From Saksenaea vasiformis B4078 (lineage: Eukaryota; Mucoromycota; Mucoromycetes; Mucorales; Saksenaeaceae): a stretch of 27,301 nucleotides of DNA. The stretch spans positions 1-27,301 of the forward strand of contig JNDT01002346.1 of assembly GCA_000697055.1 (NCBI GenBank). Direction: 5' to 3'. Shown here one piece after another: positions 1 to 9,525 of the stretch. Made by a program: the position numbers and the translations under genes. The notes beneath the pieces were generated by a model, which was not told where the DNA came from, searched no databases, and was given only the letters and a program-made list of their open reading frames with translations. Positions within the stretch are counted from its first letter, which is position 1; each line of letters begins with the position of its first letter.

Positions 1-998
1 CGAAGTACAATGATGCGGTTATTTGGGGTGTTGACCCCGGGGTATCAAGTGTCTTTGTGAGCGCCGATGGGATAGGCACTTCTCAGCATCGCGTTCGTTC
101 AACCACCACAGAAGAATATTATACTCTATGCGGATTCAGTCATGCTACCAGGATTCGGGAAAAATACGTGAAAGGCGAGCCTGAGGTGAAAACGCTGATC
201 AATAATATACCATCATTGAAGACAACCAGCATGGAGAAATTAATTACTGCGATCCGATATTGCGTCCGGCACTATGAGCGTATCTCTGAATTTTTTAGCC
301 GGGATCAAAGGTTGGTTGCTATTTTCTTTATTTATTTTGTCATAACATGTGTATATTTTTTCAGATATAGCAAATTAAAGTTCAAAACTTATATCCGACG
401 ACAAAAAGGTCGAAGTGAGATTGCCAAGAGATTACTCCACGGTAGCAAGAAGTACGAGAAACACAGTAAGCAAAAAGCTCGGAAGCAGAGTAATTCGAAA
501 TGGGTTCCTCTTTCTCCGAACGATCAGGCTGAGGAGAAGAACAAGCCCATTATCGTCGCTTATGGGAATGGAGTTTTCCGGTAGCATGAAAGGCAAAAAG
601 GCTGCACCTACCAAGGCAATTTTTAAGGAACTACAACAGCAGGCTAGGCGACGAAAGGTAGCTCTACAGTTGTCCAAAAACTTATCATTGACCTTAAATT
701 CGAAAGGCTCCTACATACGTTTTCCTCAGACGAATATCTTACGTCCCAGGTCTGTCCAGCGTGTGAGACTCGAGACTTACAAAAAGCAAATGAAGAAAAC
801 GACGCGCAAGGCCATCAAGGATCGACAATACATGCCGTGCTGACATGTCAGAAAAAATCATGTACGGCCATGTTCTGGAATCGAGATAAAATGGCTGCAA
901 CAAATATATTGCACGTGTTTCTTTATATGAGAGACAACAACAATCAACGGCCTCCCGCGTTCCGTAGGCCAGAAAAACCTAGCAGTATTCAGTTATAG
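1..998 (+). pseudogene. Fanzor (TnpB-like RuvC nuclease), 3' part, frameshifted
   Basis: This is the C-terminal part of a Fanzor protein, the eukaryotic counterpart of transposon TnpB, an RNA-guided RuvC DNA nuclease. The gene enters from the left edge in frame 3. RuvC-I is seen as WGVDPGV (Asp codon 33-35), followed by SRDQR|YSKLKFKTY across an intron at 311-364 (54 nt, GT-AG). Then come the YGNGVF and GSMKGKKAAPTK blocks, DEYLTSQVCPAC, a second cysteine pair (CQKKSC) completing a zinc finger, and RuvC-III FWNRDKMAATNI (Asp codon 885-887). The protein ends with RPPAFRRP and a TAG at 996-998. Two frame breaks are visible. Around 577-582 the reading shifts from frame 3 to frame 1 (one extra base). 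Around 648-657 it returns to frame 3 (one base missing), so the pair compensates. Frame 3 has stops at 582-584 and 645-647 between them. The breaks lie near short homopolymers, so assembly error is possible. Known for the family: RuvC-I, -II and -III acidic residues form the nuclease site. Confidence 0.85.
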
Positions 999-1395
999 GA
1001 TACTACTCTTTAACCTAGTTAGCCATAATTGATTATCCATATTCTCTGAAACACGATTTGCATCTCTGATCGTTGGTGTATCTTTCATTATTTGGTAACT
1101 TTTCTCATTTTGACATCTCGGTTACCGTTTATTGAAATACTTTAGATAAGTTTTGTGTTCAAAAAGAACCAGTCTCGCACTAAAAAGAAAACGAGTGTAC
1201 GTAGTTACTATACTCTATTTCAGAGCGCAAAATCCCATCTGGAAGTGACAGCGATTAACCCCAGCAACGCCGCTGCCGAGCTGCACTGGGGACACTGAAT
1301 TTCCTTATTTGGTCATCATATGACTGCTGTTGAGAGAAAGCGCAATCGCCCTTCGTCGTCCACTTGTTTGCTTCCTTGTTCCATCTTATTTCACA
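999..1395. other. Intergenic, Fanzor 3' flank and Lsm14 promoter
   Basis: No coding frame or recognised RNA is seen. The left part is the 3' flank of the Fanzor remnant; in active Fanzor loci the guide RNA is usually encoded at or just past the 3' end of the gene, but no clear fold was found here. The right part is the presumed 5' region of the Lsm14-like gene. Confidence 0.4.
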
Positions 1396-3180
1396 ATGAG
1401 TGGGCAGAATTACATTGGTTCCAAAATTTCGGCATGTATTGTTATACATAGTGATAATTAAAGATGGAATTAGCTAATCTATGCAATTGTGCTTTTTTTT
1501 AATATAATAGCTTATAAGCTTGAGCGGCATTCGCTACGTGGGTACCCTGCACAGCATCAATGCCCAAGATTCGACAGTTGCTTTAGAGAAAGGTAAATTA
1601 TTTTTTCTGTAAAGACAGGGTGACGCGTTTGTTCTTGTCATAAACGACATAACACGTGGAGGCTTGCTGGAATGGTGTATGAAAGTGGTGCGGGGGCGAA
1701 AGGCAATAGGAGGAACACGCCGAGGTTGATGTAATATGATATCTAGTTCGTTCCTTTGGTACAGAAGGTCGTCGAGGAAAGCCTGAACATGAAATTCCTC
1801 CAGCGGAAAATGTGTTTGATTTTGTTGTCTTTCGAGGATCGGATATCAAAGATCTTCAAGTCTTTGAAGCTCCTGTCAAACCTACACCACCACCCCCACC
1901 GCCGGCAAATATTCCGAATGACCCAGCCATTATGGTATGCGTGTAAATCGAAAAAAAAAAACCAAGTGTCTTACGAAGTACTAGAATTCGGTGATGAAAG
2001 GCTACCCCCCGACAAATCCCTACATGATGCCCCCGTATCAACCTGCACCTCAGTACTGGCAATCTCCCATGTATCCTACACCGCCCAAACAGCAACCTCA
2101 GCAACAACAACAACAACCCCAGCAGCATCAAGCTGGTGTTGGCCAGCAGCCACCTCAGATGCCCTTGCAACCCCCACCGATGGCCGCGCAGCAGACGGAA
2201 GCAACCCTCTCAACAACTCTTTCTGAGGCTACACACCATAAGGAGACTGTTTCCTCTACTACAAACAGCGCATTGAACCAGTTGAAATCGGATCTGGAAG
2301 ATGATTTGTCGCACGAGATAGATGGTGCTGCCATTGAATCACTAGCTAAGCAAGTTAGCGAATTAGATGTGGATGTTAAGAGCAGTAAAGCTGCTGGTGC
2401 AGAGGAACAACAACAACGACAACGGCAGCAAGCTGCTCAGGTAGATAGTCAAAACCGGCAAGCAGGCGGTCGACCGCGCTACAACAACTATCGCGGAGGA
2501 GCAAGCGGAGGCCCCCGTCCCCGCTATGGTCACGGCGGTGAACATGGTCACAACTTCAACAAGCAAAGCTTGAGCATTCCTAAATCTGACTTCGATTTTG
2601 AATCATCGAACGCTAAATTCAACAAGAATGAGATCGTAAAAGAAGTATCCAAAAAATCGACAGAAGAGGAAGAACAGCAACAAAAGGATGAGATAGAAGA
2701 GGAAGAAGAAGAAATTGAGATTCCTCCGGAAGAAGAGCCATTCTATGATAGGGTATGTATCTGTCGCTATTCAGGAAGGGTCGTGTTCTAAAGAAAAGTT
2801 ATCTTGAATCAGGCAAAAAGCTTCTTTGATAATATCTCGTGTGAATCCAAGGAACGCAGTGAGCAGAACGGGTAAGATTAACAAAAAGGACAGGAAGCAG
2901 ACAAATCTGATTACTTTAGCAGTGTTGATCGTCGCGGAAAATTCCAGGAAGAACGTAGATTAAATATGGAGACTTTTGGTCAGGCCACCATTGACCAGTC
3001 AAGATTCCGTGGCTATCGAGGTCGTGGAGGTTACCGAGGCCGCGGTTATTATCGTGGCAACCGTGGAAACTACCGCCAAGGAAACAAAGGCGTAAGTAAT
3101 GCATAGTTAGGTAAAAACAATGGCGCTAACTCCATAAACTCCATTAGCAACAGCAACAACAAGTCCAGCAAGCGAAGTAA
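1396..3180 (+). CDS. SCD6: Lsm14/Scd6/Rap55-type P-body mRNA regulator
   Basis: A translational repressor and decapping-associated protein of P-bodies and stress granules in known homologues. Exons: 1396-1431, 1511-1592, 1747-1934, 1985-2752, 2813-2871, 2923-3091, 3148-3180, giving 444 aa with phases closing. An N-terminal LSm domain starts MSGQNYIGSKIS and continues LSGIRYVGTLHSINAQDST and VRSFGTEGRR, then VFDFVVFRGSDIKDLQVFE. A Pro/Gln-rich linker follows. The C-terminal half has the DFDF motif (SIPKSDFDFESSNAKFNK), an acidic stretch, an FFD-type box (FYDRAKSFFDNISCE), a TFG-type box (ERRLNMETFGQ) and an RGG-type tail (RGYRGRGGYRGRGYYRG), ending in QQQQQVQQAK. This is the full domain order of the family. 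The first intron uses a GC donor. The first ATG gives the correct LSm N-terminus. Confidence 0.93.
1432..1510 (+). other. GC-AG intron in the Lsm14 gene
   Basis: The first intron begins gcatgt rather than gtatgt and ends aatataatag, with a CTAAT branch-like motif near 1472. Joining 1431 to 1511 gives IGSKIS|LISLSGIRYVG, which matches the family's LSm strand order exactly. No GT donor nearby keeps that join. Confidence 0.85.
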
Positions 3181-3753
3181 ATGCAAGTCGCGATTGTTTA
3201 TTGCTGGGTAGTCAATGAATTTGCTTGTGGGCTGAGCTGTTATGTAGTTTTCTTTTTGTGTTTGAAAGTCGGGTTTGTTGATTTCCGTTTTATTTTTGCA
3301 TTTTCCTTGTAGTGCTTTTTTTTTTATATTTCTGAGGTTTTTTCTTTTTTTGTGTGTGTGTAAAGTCTGCTTTTATAAAAGGGAAAAAAGGCTATAAACG
3401 TCAGAAGCAAGTACATATTGTCAGTACAGAACTTCTGACTAGAAACCGAATCTGTCTCTCTTCATTTCTCCTTTATTTCTCGATCGGTGGTAGGAATCCA
3501 CTCATACCATCACTGAAAAGTACAAAATTACGCTGGCACGATTTCCTTCACGGCTGTATGGACACTTCTCGACCCTCTGTATGAGACGAAGTCTTCATTA
3601 CTATTGAACACCTCATGACTGAGCTGGACATCCAGTATCCTGCGTATTTTGTGCCGTTGAATCGGCTGGTTTCGGCTCACGCGAAAAAGAAAAAGAAGAA
3701 AAACAAATCTCAAGGAACGCAAAGCACATTGCAAAAATCAGCATCATTAGCTC
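3181..3753. other. Convergent 3' flanks
   Basis: The 3' ends of the Lsm14 gene (+) and the acidic protein gene (-) face each other here. The stretch 3240-3360 is T-rich with runs of up to ten T and a short GT repeat, typical of a 3' UTR and polyadenylation region. Short open frames exist but none resembles a protein family. Confidence 0.45.
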
Positions 3754-4538
3754 CTACATAAATTCTCTTCGCCTTCGAAGACTGAAGGGTGACATAAGGA
3801 TATCAAGAATACTAGCGATAACGACGTCTGGTCCCCATGACGACGCCGGCTGGGTGATCCTGACAGTTGTCTGCTCGGCAGATGCTTCCGTTTCTTGGGC
3901 TAGTTCCACTGCTGTTTTCTGCTCCTCTTCTTTTTGTTCTTGTCCTTCCTGTGGCTCTTGTTCTTCCTGTGGCTGGTCATCTTCTCCCTCCTTTTTATCA
4001 ACCGATTCGCTAGATGCTGTTACTTTGTTCGCCAATACTTCTACTTCCTCTTCTTCTGTTTCTACCATAATCATATCCTTCTCTTCCTCCATGCGGCCTT
4101 TCATTTCGGGTTCCTGTTGTCCAGTAGATCCTTCTGCCTCCTGCCATGCTTTCTCGTTATCCGCTTCGGAGATATTGGAATTTTCTTCTTTCGCTAAATC
4201 ATTGTTGGTTTCACTTTCTTTAGTTTCTACCATCAATATGTCGCCTTCTGGCGTCGAACAGTCCTTTTCTTCTGATAGCGTTCCTTGATCTTCCTGTTCT
4301 TCCCCAGCAACGATGACTTTCTGCTGATTGTCTGACGATTGAGCAGTATGCAAAAGGAATAATACCATCTTACGTTCTCATTATCAGTCTCATCGGTAAT
4401 CAAGGCATGTTTGGCGACCTTCACCAAAGCTTCACCGCGTTAGCTGCCATGCTCATGGAAGCTGATACCAACACAATTACCTTTGCGTTTCCGTGGCTGA
4501 ACGGCGGTCTCTTTTCGTTTTCGTTTCCTAGCCGGCAT
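3754..4538 (-). CDS. Hypothetical acidic, low-complexity protein with basic N-terminus
   Basis: Not recognised. Exons on the minus strand, in coding order: 4538-4481, 4429-4374, 4323-3754, giving about 227 aa. Introns are 4430-4480 (51 nt, CTAAC branch motif near the acceptor) and 4324-4373 (50 nt). The N-terminus is strongly basic (MPARKRKRKETAVQPRKRKA), resembling a nuclear localisation signal. Then comes KVAKHALITDETDNEN. The body is dominated by Glu, Gln, Asp, Ser and Lys, with a loosely repeated D(I/M)(L/I)MVET element. The C-terminus is less acidic and could form a helix (DVVIASILDILMSPFSLRR). This charge pattern suggests a disordered nuclear protein, but that is inference. Translation could instead start further upstream in the same frame (MSTDDRVPSFVFVD precedes). 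The start and function are uncertain; the long acidic frame and clean introns argue for a real gene. Confidence 0.6.
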
Positions 4539-4929
4539 GTCGACGAACACAAAGGAAGGCACACGATCATCAGTGGACATCTTTTGCAGGAAGGGGAATA
4601 AAACTCTGGACAGAAGTTTATTTGCTTTGTTGATCGGGAAAGAATCACTGCAGTGACATTTTAGTTTCCGCTTCGAAGCACCACACCTTTCTTCCCATAG
4701 AATAAGGTGGTCCGATGAGGAAGAGAGTGTATGCACTATGATAGGACTTGTTCCGCGTCCCTAACACGGTATAGACTGATTGTAACGATTTTAGATTGTG
4801 AGCTAGGACGCTCCTCGCCCCTTGTTCAACAATGGGCACTAATTTCGTCTTTGTCTCGAACGTCGTATATAACAAAGCATTTATCCTGCTTGTTCTCCCA
4901 TTCTCTGTAAACTATACGCCTGTTCAGCA
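4539..4929. promoter_or_regulatory. Divergent promoter region
   Basis: The minus-strand acidic protein gene and the plus-strand coiled-coil gene start on opposite sides of this 391-base interval. A TATA-like gtatataac lies at about 4865-4873, roughly 60 bases before the plus-strand ATG. No other element was identified. Confidence 0.4.
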
Positions 4930-5463
4930 ATGGTAATATCTTGGGAGAGTCGTCACAATCTATCGTACCCATTTTCGTTTAACAGCGGGAACAACCACGT
5001 ATCACCTGCATCATTACTTCATAAACAGCAACGACGGTCAGTATCAGCATTACACGAACGTCAACAATTTCTACGTCCCGTACCAACCCAACTCGCCTGT
5101 TTATCAGAGGTCTCTGGGAAGGAAGAAGGACAACCGGAGAAAGATTGTCTCATACGATCCTGGCACGATGAACTTATCAAATTACGAATAAGTCTCTGGT
5201 CTCTTCTAGATCACGTCAGACCGCTGCTTGCCAAGTGGAGCTTCGCAGAACAGAAGGCAGACATGTGGCAAATGAAGTGTCAAGAAATGCAAGGTAGACT
5301 AGCTATTCTTTCATCAAAGTATGATCAGATGCAGAGGGAGCTGGCTCAAACTCGGCAAGAGTTGAAAGAATCAGAACTTAATCGAAGGTGGTTGTTAAAA
5401 CACAATCAACTCGAAGTGCCAAATAATGAATTCAATCATTCCGAGTATGGTAAACAACCGTGA
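4930..5463 (+). CDS. Hypothetical coiled-coil protein
   Basis: Not recognised. An uninterrupted 177-codon frame starts MVISWESRHNLSYPF. The first 80 residues are Ser/Gln/Arg-rich and probably disordered. Residues from about 85 (DELIKLRISLWSLLDHVRPL) to about 160 form one long heptad-like helix, including EQKADMWQMKCQEMQGRL and REL..TRQELKESELNRRW. This composition argues for real coding sequence. The 3' end is ambiguous. The frame reaches TGA at 5461-5463, but an intron at about 5451-5492 (GTAAAC to TTAG) would change the tail to EYGLYA ending at 5505. An AATAAA at 5667-5672 is a plausible polyadenylation signal. A second frame in the 5' half is also open for about 65 codons, so the start region is less certain than the helix. 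Confidence 0.6.
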   Translation: MVISWESRHNLSYPFSFNSGNNHVSPASLLHKQQRRSVSALHERQQFLRPVPTQLACLSEVSGKEEGQPEKDCLIRSWHDELIKLRISLWSLLDHVRPLLAKWSFAEQKADMWQMKCQEMQGRLAILSSKYDQMQRELAQTRQELKESELNRRWLLKHNQLEVPNNEFNHSEYGKQP

Positions 5464-6907
5464 TTTGATATAATTCTTATCAACGTGTTAGGTCTCTACG
5501 CGTGAAGATTTCTCATATGTTTCATTCGGCACGAAAGACTCGTTGACTCTATCCTCTAATGTTTTCCATCCCCTATCTATGATTCGTTTGTGGCACCGCT
5601 AGGTAGTCTCAACTATAATGTAGATAATAACGTTCCCCCAAAAGTTATTGATGTAACTGCCCTTGAAATAAAATGGTATACCCGGAAATAAGGTAATGCG
5701 TACGAATTTGCAGTGAACGGCTTGGCAACTCCCTGACCGTGTGAACTAAATACCCTGAAAAATAAACACCTAACCGTTCACATGAAAGGAGTTTATCACT
5801 GTGAACAGAAGTTGCATGGTATCGTCACACCTCACGCTCTTTAGTATTACGGTACACACGCCCGCACTATCCTGCTGTGATGATGCTTGTCTCTATGATC
5901 CTTACGAAGACAGAATGATGCACTAGCGACTCGATAATTGTTGATGCATCAGGAACAACTTGTTTGCATGAAGATGCTGGGATATAACTACATAAGTAGC
6001 TCGCCCTCTGCGTTTGACTCGCATTGTCCGTTCTTTCTTCTTCTCCTTCAATGCTTCGTATTTTACTGAGCAGGGTAACAGCCTTACGAAGGAAGACGTA
6101 AGTTGCCTAGAATTGTTTCAATGCGTCGGCCTCACGGAGTTGATATTTCCATGCGTCTGTATTCGGGCCTCAAATAGAACCAGTTTCAATTGGATTTCCA
6201 ACAGTGGAACGTCCAGGATATGTTTACGTACCTTAGCAAAATATTTTATGGACGGTGCATGTATTACACTTTTCTCACGTTGACTCTGCTTCTCCGTATT
6301 GCAACGTAACCAGTGCTTTATCTATCCTGACGAATAAACACGGTTCTTACTTCCACCTTGCACACGCGGCGTAGTATTCCTAACGTACGTATGTTTTCGC
6401 CAAACAAGTTGCTGAGTCTCAGGCGGTGTCAAATATTGCTGGAGGTTTCAGAGAGCCTGCGGTCAAAAAAAAACGTATGTTCCGAATTTGATCATAAGAC
6501 TCGTCCAATTACATGATGAAGTTGCTGTAAAGGGTCATCGTTGCCAAGTACCTTGGTTGTCCCAGAAGTTTCATTTGAACAGCTGGGACTACGGTGGAAG
6601 TGATCCCATTTGTCGGAAACACGCGTTCCGCAACTCGGAGATGAGAAACCTTATGGATGTGTTGCACAAAGCTGTCTGATCGCTGGATATGGAATTAGTA
6701 AGCCGTAGAATCGAATATTATTGGATAAAGTGGAACTCTAATCAGCGAGGAGAGTGTCAAAAACCTCTTGATGCATTGCTTTTACAGCACGTTAGTCAGC
6801 TGCTCTTCAAATTTTATTGGATAGCGCTCATTCTCCCAGGCTATAAGAAAACGTCCAGAAAAAAACCCACTTCTGGTTCTTCTTCAGTTTTCTCTCACTT
6901 TATTCTC
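5464..6907. other. 1.4 kb without a clear gene
   Basis: Several open frames of 60-90 codons lie here (for example 6014-6283 and 6488-6679 on +), but none resembles a known family and splice-consistent joins between them could not be established. A candidate short exon reads MLRILLSRVTALRRK (from about 6051), followed by a GTAAGT donor; no convincing continuation was found. The last 200 bases are the promoter of the cytochrome c peroxidase gene. Confidence 0.4.
5713..5781. repeat. Inverted repeat GTGAACGG / CCGTTCAC
   Basis: GTGAACGG at 5713-5720 and its exact complement at 5774-5781 flank a 53-base spacer. Extra GTGAAC copies lie at about 5740 and 5800. It sits just after the coiled-coil gene and could be a protein-binding site or a weak hairpin. 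Confidence 0.4.
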
Positions 6908-8253
6908 ATGGCTACTTTCCGTACTCTTCGTCAATTGACAGCGCGACGCACTGCTCTCTTCACTGCAACGGCTGGACCCGTTTTTGCTACCTCACGTTCT
7001 GCAGCACGACCTATGCAATTCTCTCGTGGATATGCTTCAGAAGGTGCTTCCAAGAAAGGCGGAAACAACGTTTTGCTATTTTTGGGTAGGTGGTCAACGT
7101 GCGTTTTTTCGTCCCTTACATTCGAGTAGGCCTCACCGCTCTTGGTGGTGCGGCGGGGTATTATTATACCAACTCCACCCAGACTGTTAAGACTCAGATT
7201 GCTACTGAGCCGAAGAAAGAGATTGACTACAACAAGATCTACAAAGATATTGCTGAGATGCTAGAAGAAAATCCTGAGTATGATTTTTCTGTTGTGTCAT
7301 GACGATCATTGCTGATAACATTGTTTTAGTTATGATGATGGCTCTTATGGACCTGTACTTCTGCGTCTCGCATGGCACGCGTCTGGAACCTACGATAAGG
7401 ATACAAAGACTGGCGGAAGCAATGGAGCAACGATGCGTAAGTAATAAGACGGAATTCAGGCATGTGATTAAACAAACGCAGGTTTTGAGCCCGAATCTTC
7501 ACATTCTGCCAATAATGGCTTGCATATCGCTCGTAACTTGATGGAGAAGATTCACGCGAAGTATCCCGAAATCAGCTATAGCGATCTTTGGACGCTGGCA
7601 GGAGTGTGTGCTATCCAAGAACTGGTAAGCTATCTGTACACGATGCGGCTAGTAGGGTCTGAGCTAACACTTTGGTAGGGTGGCCCAACTATTCCATGGA
7701 GACCTGGTCGCCAAGACGCTCGTACCCAAGAAAAATGTACACCGGATGGCCGTCTTCCCGATGCTACAAGGGCGGAAGCGCATATTCGAGATGTATTCTA
7801 TCGCATGGTATGATGTCTTGTTTTCAGGAAATCAGAATAGCTGACTGTCAACATTAGGGCTTTGATGATCAAGAAATTGTGGCACTGACAGGTGCACATG
7901 TCCTTGGTCGTTGTCATCCTGATCGTAGCGGTTTTGATGGGCCATGGGGTGAGGCGCCTACCATGTTTTCAAATGAGTATTTCAAAATCATCAGTGAACG
8001 TAACTGGATCAAGAAGAAACTGCCTAACGGTGGATGGCAATGGGTGGATAAAAACAATCCAGATGTCATGATGCTACCTGCTGAGATTTCTATGTACAAT
8101 GACAAGGCGTTCCGAAAGTACTTTGATCTGTATGGCAAGGATCAAGACAAGTTTTATGAAGACTTTGCCAAAGCTTTCAAGAAATTGATCGAACTTGGTG
8201 TACCTTTCAAGGGCGATGAAAAGGAATACCGTTTCCAGACAATCAATGCATAA
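6908..8253 (+). CDS. CCP1: Cytochrome c peroxidase, mitochondrial
   Basis: A haem peroxidase of the mitochondrial intermembrane space that reduces H2O2 with electrons from cytochrome c. Exons: 6908-7085, 7130-7277, 7330-7436, 7482-7624, 7679-7807, 7858-8253; 366 aa, introns 44-54 nt. Residues 1-45 are rich in Arg, Ala, Ser and Thr with no acidic residues ([18 protein letters not shown]), a matrix-targeting presequence. A short hydrophobic segment follows ([12 protein letters not shown]), as in the bipartite signal of yeast Ccp1. Distal site: [15 protein letters not shown] with the catalytic Arg, Trp and His. Proximal side: [19 protein letters not shown] with the haem-ligand His, then [17 protein letters not shown] holding the Trp equivalent to yeast Trp191, the electron-transfer residue that separates Ccp from ascorbate-type relatives only in part. 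Key residues are all present. AATAAA occurs at 8336-8341. Confidence 0.96.
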
Positions 8254-9168
8254 TTCATATTAAAAACATGTTAAGGGGTTGACAAGAGCGATCATTCTGA
8301 TACATAGCATCATCAGCTAGCCGTCAATCGTTATCAATAAATTAGCGTCCACTTGTTGAGTCTAAACAAATAAACCAGCAACGTTGATAATTCGTATGGT
8401 ACTATGAAAATTTAATATTTATGTAAGACGGTAGACACACGCTTATTGAAGCTTCGCTTCTCTCACTTGATCTACCAAGAAAAGGTAGAATAAAAAACCC
8501 CATTTAATGAAGTAGAGTAAAAAAGGAAAAGAGAAAGGATATAGAAAATGTGACAAAAACGGAGATGAGAATAGAAGAAAAGAAATGCTATTATTATTTT
8601 TATACGAAGTGAGGATGCAATGGCTGGTGTTCATCCAGGAAAGTAGGAATTGGCACGTGTGGTACGGATAACACGGATGGTGCGGATAGTACGGGTGGTA
8701 CAGATAGCAGTACCTCGCGGGTTTCGCTATATGCATCAGGCGGTGAGGACCAGAATGACGTCACTAAACATTCGGACAACTTGGATTTCTTACCTCCAAA
8801 TGCCCAGAAGCGTTCGCCCGCTGTACTACCGGACGCGAAACCCGTACCTAACAAAGAGGCAGTTGGAAGCTCCTTAACTCCCCATCCCCAGTAGGGGAAA
8901 AGATGTGCCACGTAGAAGCGGTGAGATCCCAACTTCGGAACTATAATGAATATTGAACCAGTGATAACAGTGTGTGATAGGGAGGTGTACCAGCACGGTC
9001 AATCTTGATGATATTGCTTGCTAACGGGATCCCTGTGGCGGGAAATTCGTGGCCACCGCAAGCTGACCCAAACTAATAATACTGGCATATTCTAGTAGAA
9101 TCAGCGGCGCTAAGCGGTCAAGTCCTATTAAAAATGTTATTCAGTATGAATCGTGAGGAGTATATTTT
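8254..9168. other. 3' flank of CCP1 and gene-poor stretch
   Basis: AATAAA motifs at 8336 and 8369 probably end the CCP1 transcript. Between about 8650 and 8895 both strands carry long open frames: plus reads a Thr/Asp/Gly/Ser-rich tail ending in a TAG near 8893, minus reads about 110 codons from 8932. The plus reading has the look of a disordered C-terminus but has no start or upstream exon that I could find, since 8440-8640 is purine-rich and non-coding in appearance. Confidence 0.35.
8659..8712. repeat. Degenerate 9-base tandem repeat
   Basis: About six degenerate units of a 9-base motif (approximately GGTACGGAT) follow each other. Read on plus they encode an xTD triplet pattern (GTDNTDGADSTGGTDS); read on minus they encode Val/Leu/Ser/Pro. 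A period that is a multiple of three hints at a past or present coding role. Confidence 0.5.
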
Positions 9169-9194
9169 ACTTACCAAAAAAAAAAAAAAAAAGG

Positions 9195-9272
9195 TCGACG
9201 GCCATTGCTGCAAAACAGGATACGGTGCTTGCACACCGCAATATGGAACCCGATTGGTGCAATGGCTGTCGA
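9195..9272. ncRNA. Hairpin unit 1 of the array (candidate structured RNA)
   Basis: Core stem CGGTG (9223-9227) / CACCG (9234-9238) around loop CTTGCA. This unit alone also has a long outer stem: TCGAC-G-GCCATTGC (9195-9208) against GCAATGGC-T-GTCGA (9259-9272). That is 13 Watson-Crick pairs plus one position that is G-U if plus is transcribed and A-C if minus is. Confidence 0.5.
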
Positions 9273-9371
9273 ACGCTGTTTCAGAAAAAATTAACCAGTA
9301 AATTATTTCATCATAACTGACAAGCACTTACAGAAGGGAGAAAAAAAAAGAACAACACAAGCGACCACATC

Positions 9372-9416
9372 ACAAACAGAATACGATGTTTGCACATCGC
9401 AATATGATCTGTCTGT
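9372..9416 (-). ncRNA. Hairpin unit 2 of the array (candidate structured RNA)
   Basis: Core stem CGATG (9384-9388) / CATCG (9395-9399), loop TTTGCA. A lower stem of nine pairs joins 9372-9380 with 9408-9416; the one non-Watson-Crick position becomes G-U on minus RNA. A 9-T run follows on the minus strand (9341-9349). Confidence 0.5.
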
Positions 9417-9525
9417 TCAATAGCAACTCTTACTACATGGTTAAAAAAGAATTAGAAATTATAGAGCACGTAGACAATACTTACAAAAAAGGGGAGGTTA
9501 GACAAAGATAAGCAATGATCACATC

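Noticed and set aside
580..650. An intron instead of frameshifts in the left Fanzor
   Set aside because: The interval itself encodes the conserved GSMKGKKAAPTK-type block, and no GT-AG choice joins the flanking frames without a stop.
3854..4288. Ser/Phe-rich plus-strand frame
   Set aside because: It is the antisense shadow of the Glu-rich minus-strand gene (GAA/GAG codons read as Ser and Phe).
4120..4290. CRISPR-like or simple repeat in the acidic gene
   Set aside because: The apparent repetition is Glu/Gln codon bias, not spaced direct repeats; no array exists in this eukaryotic window.
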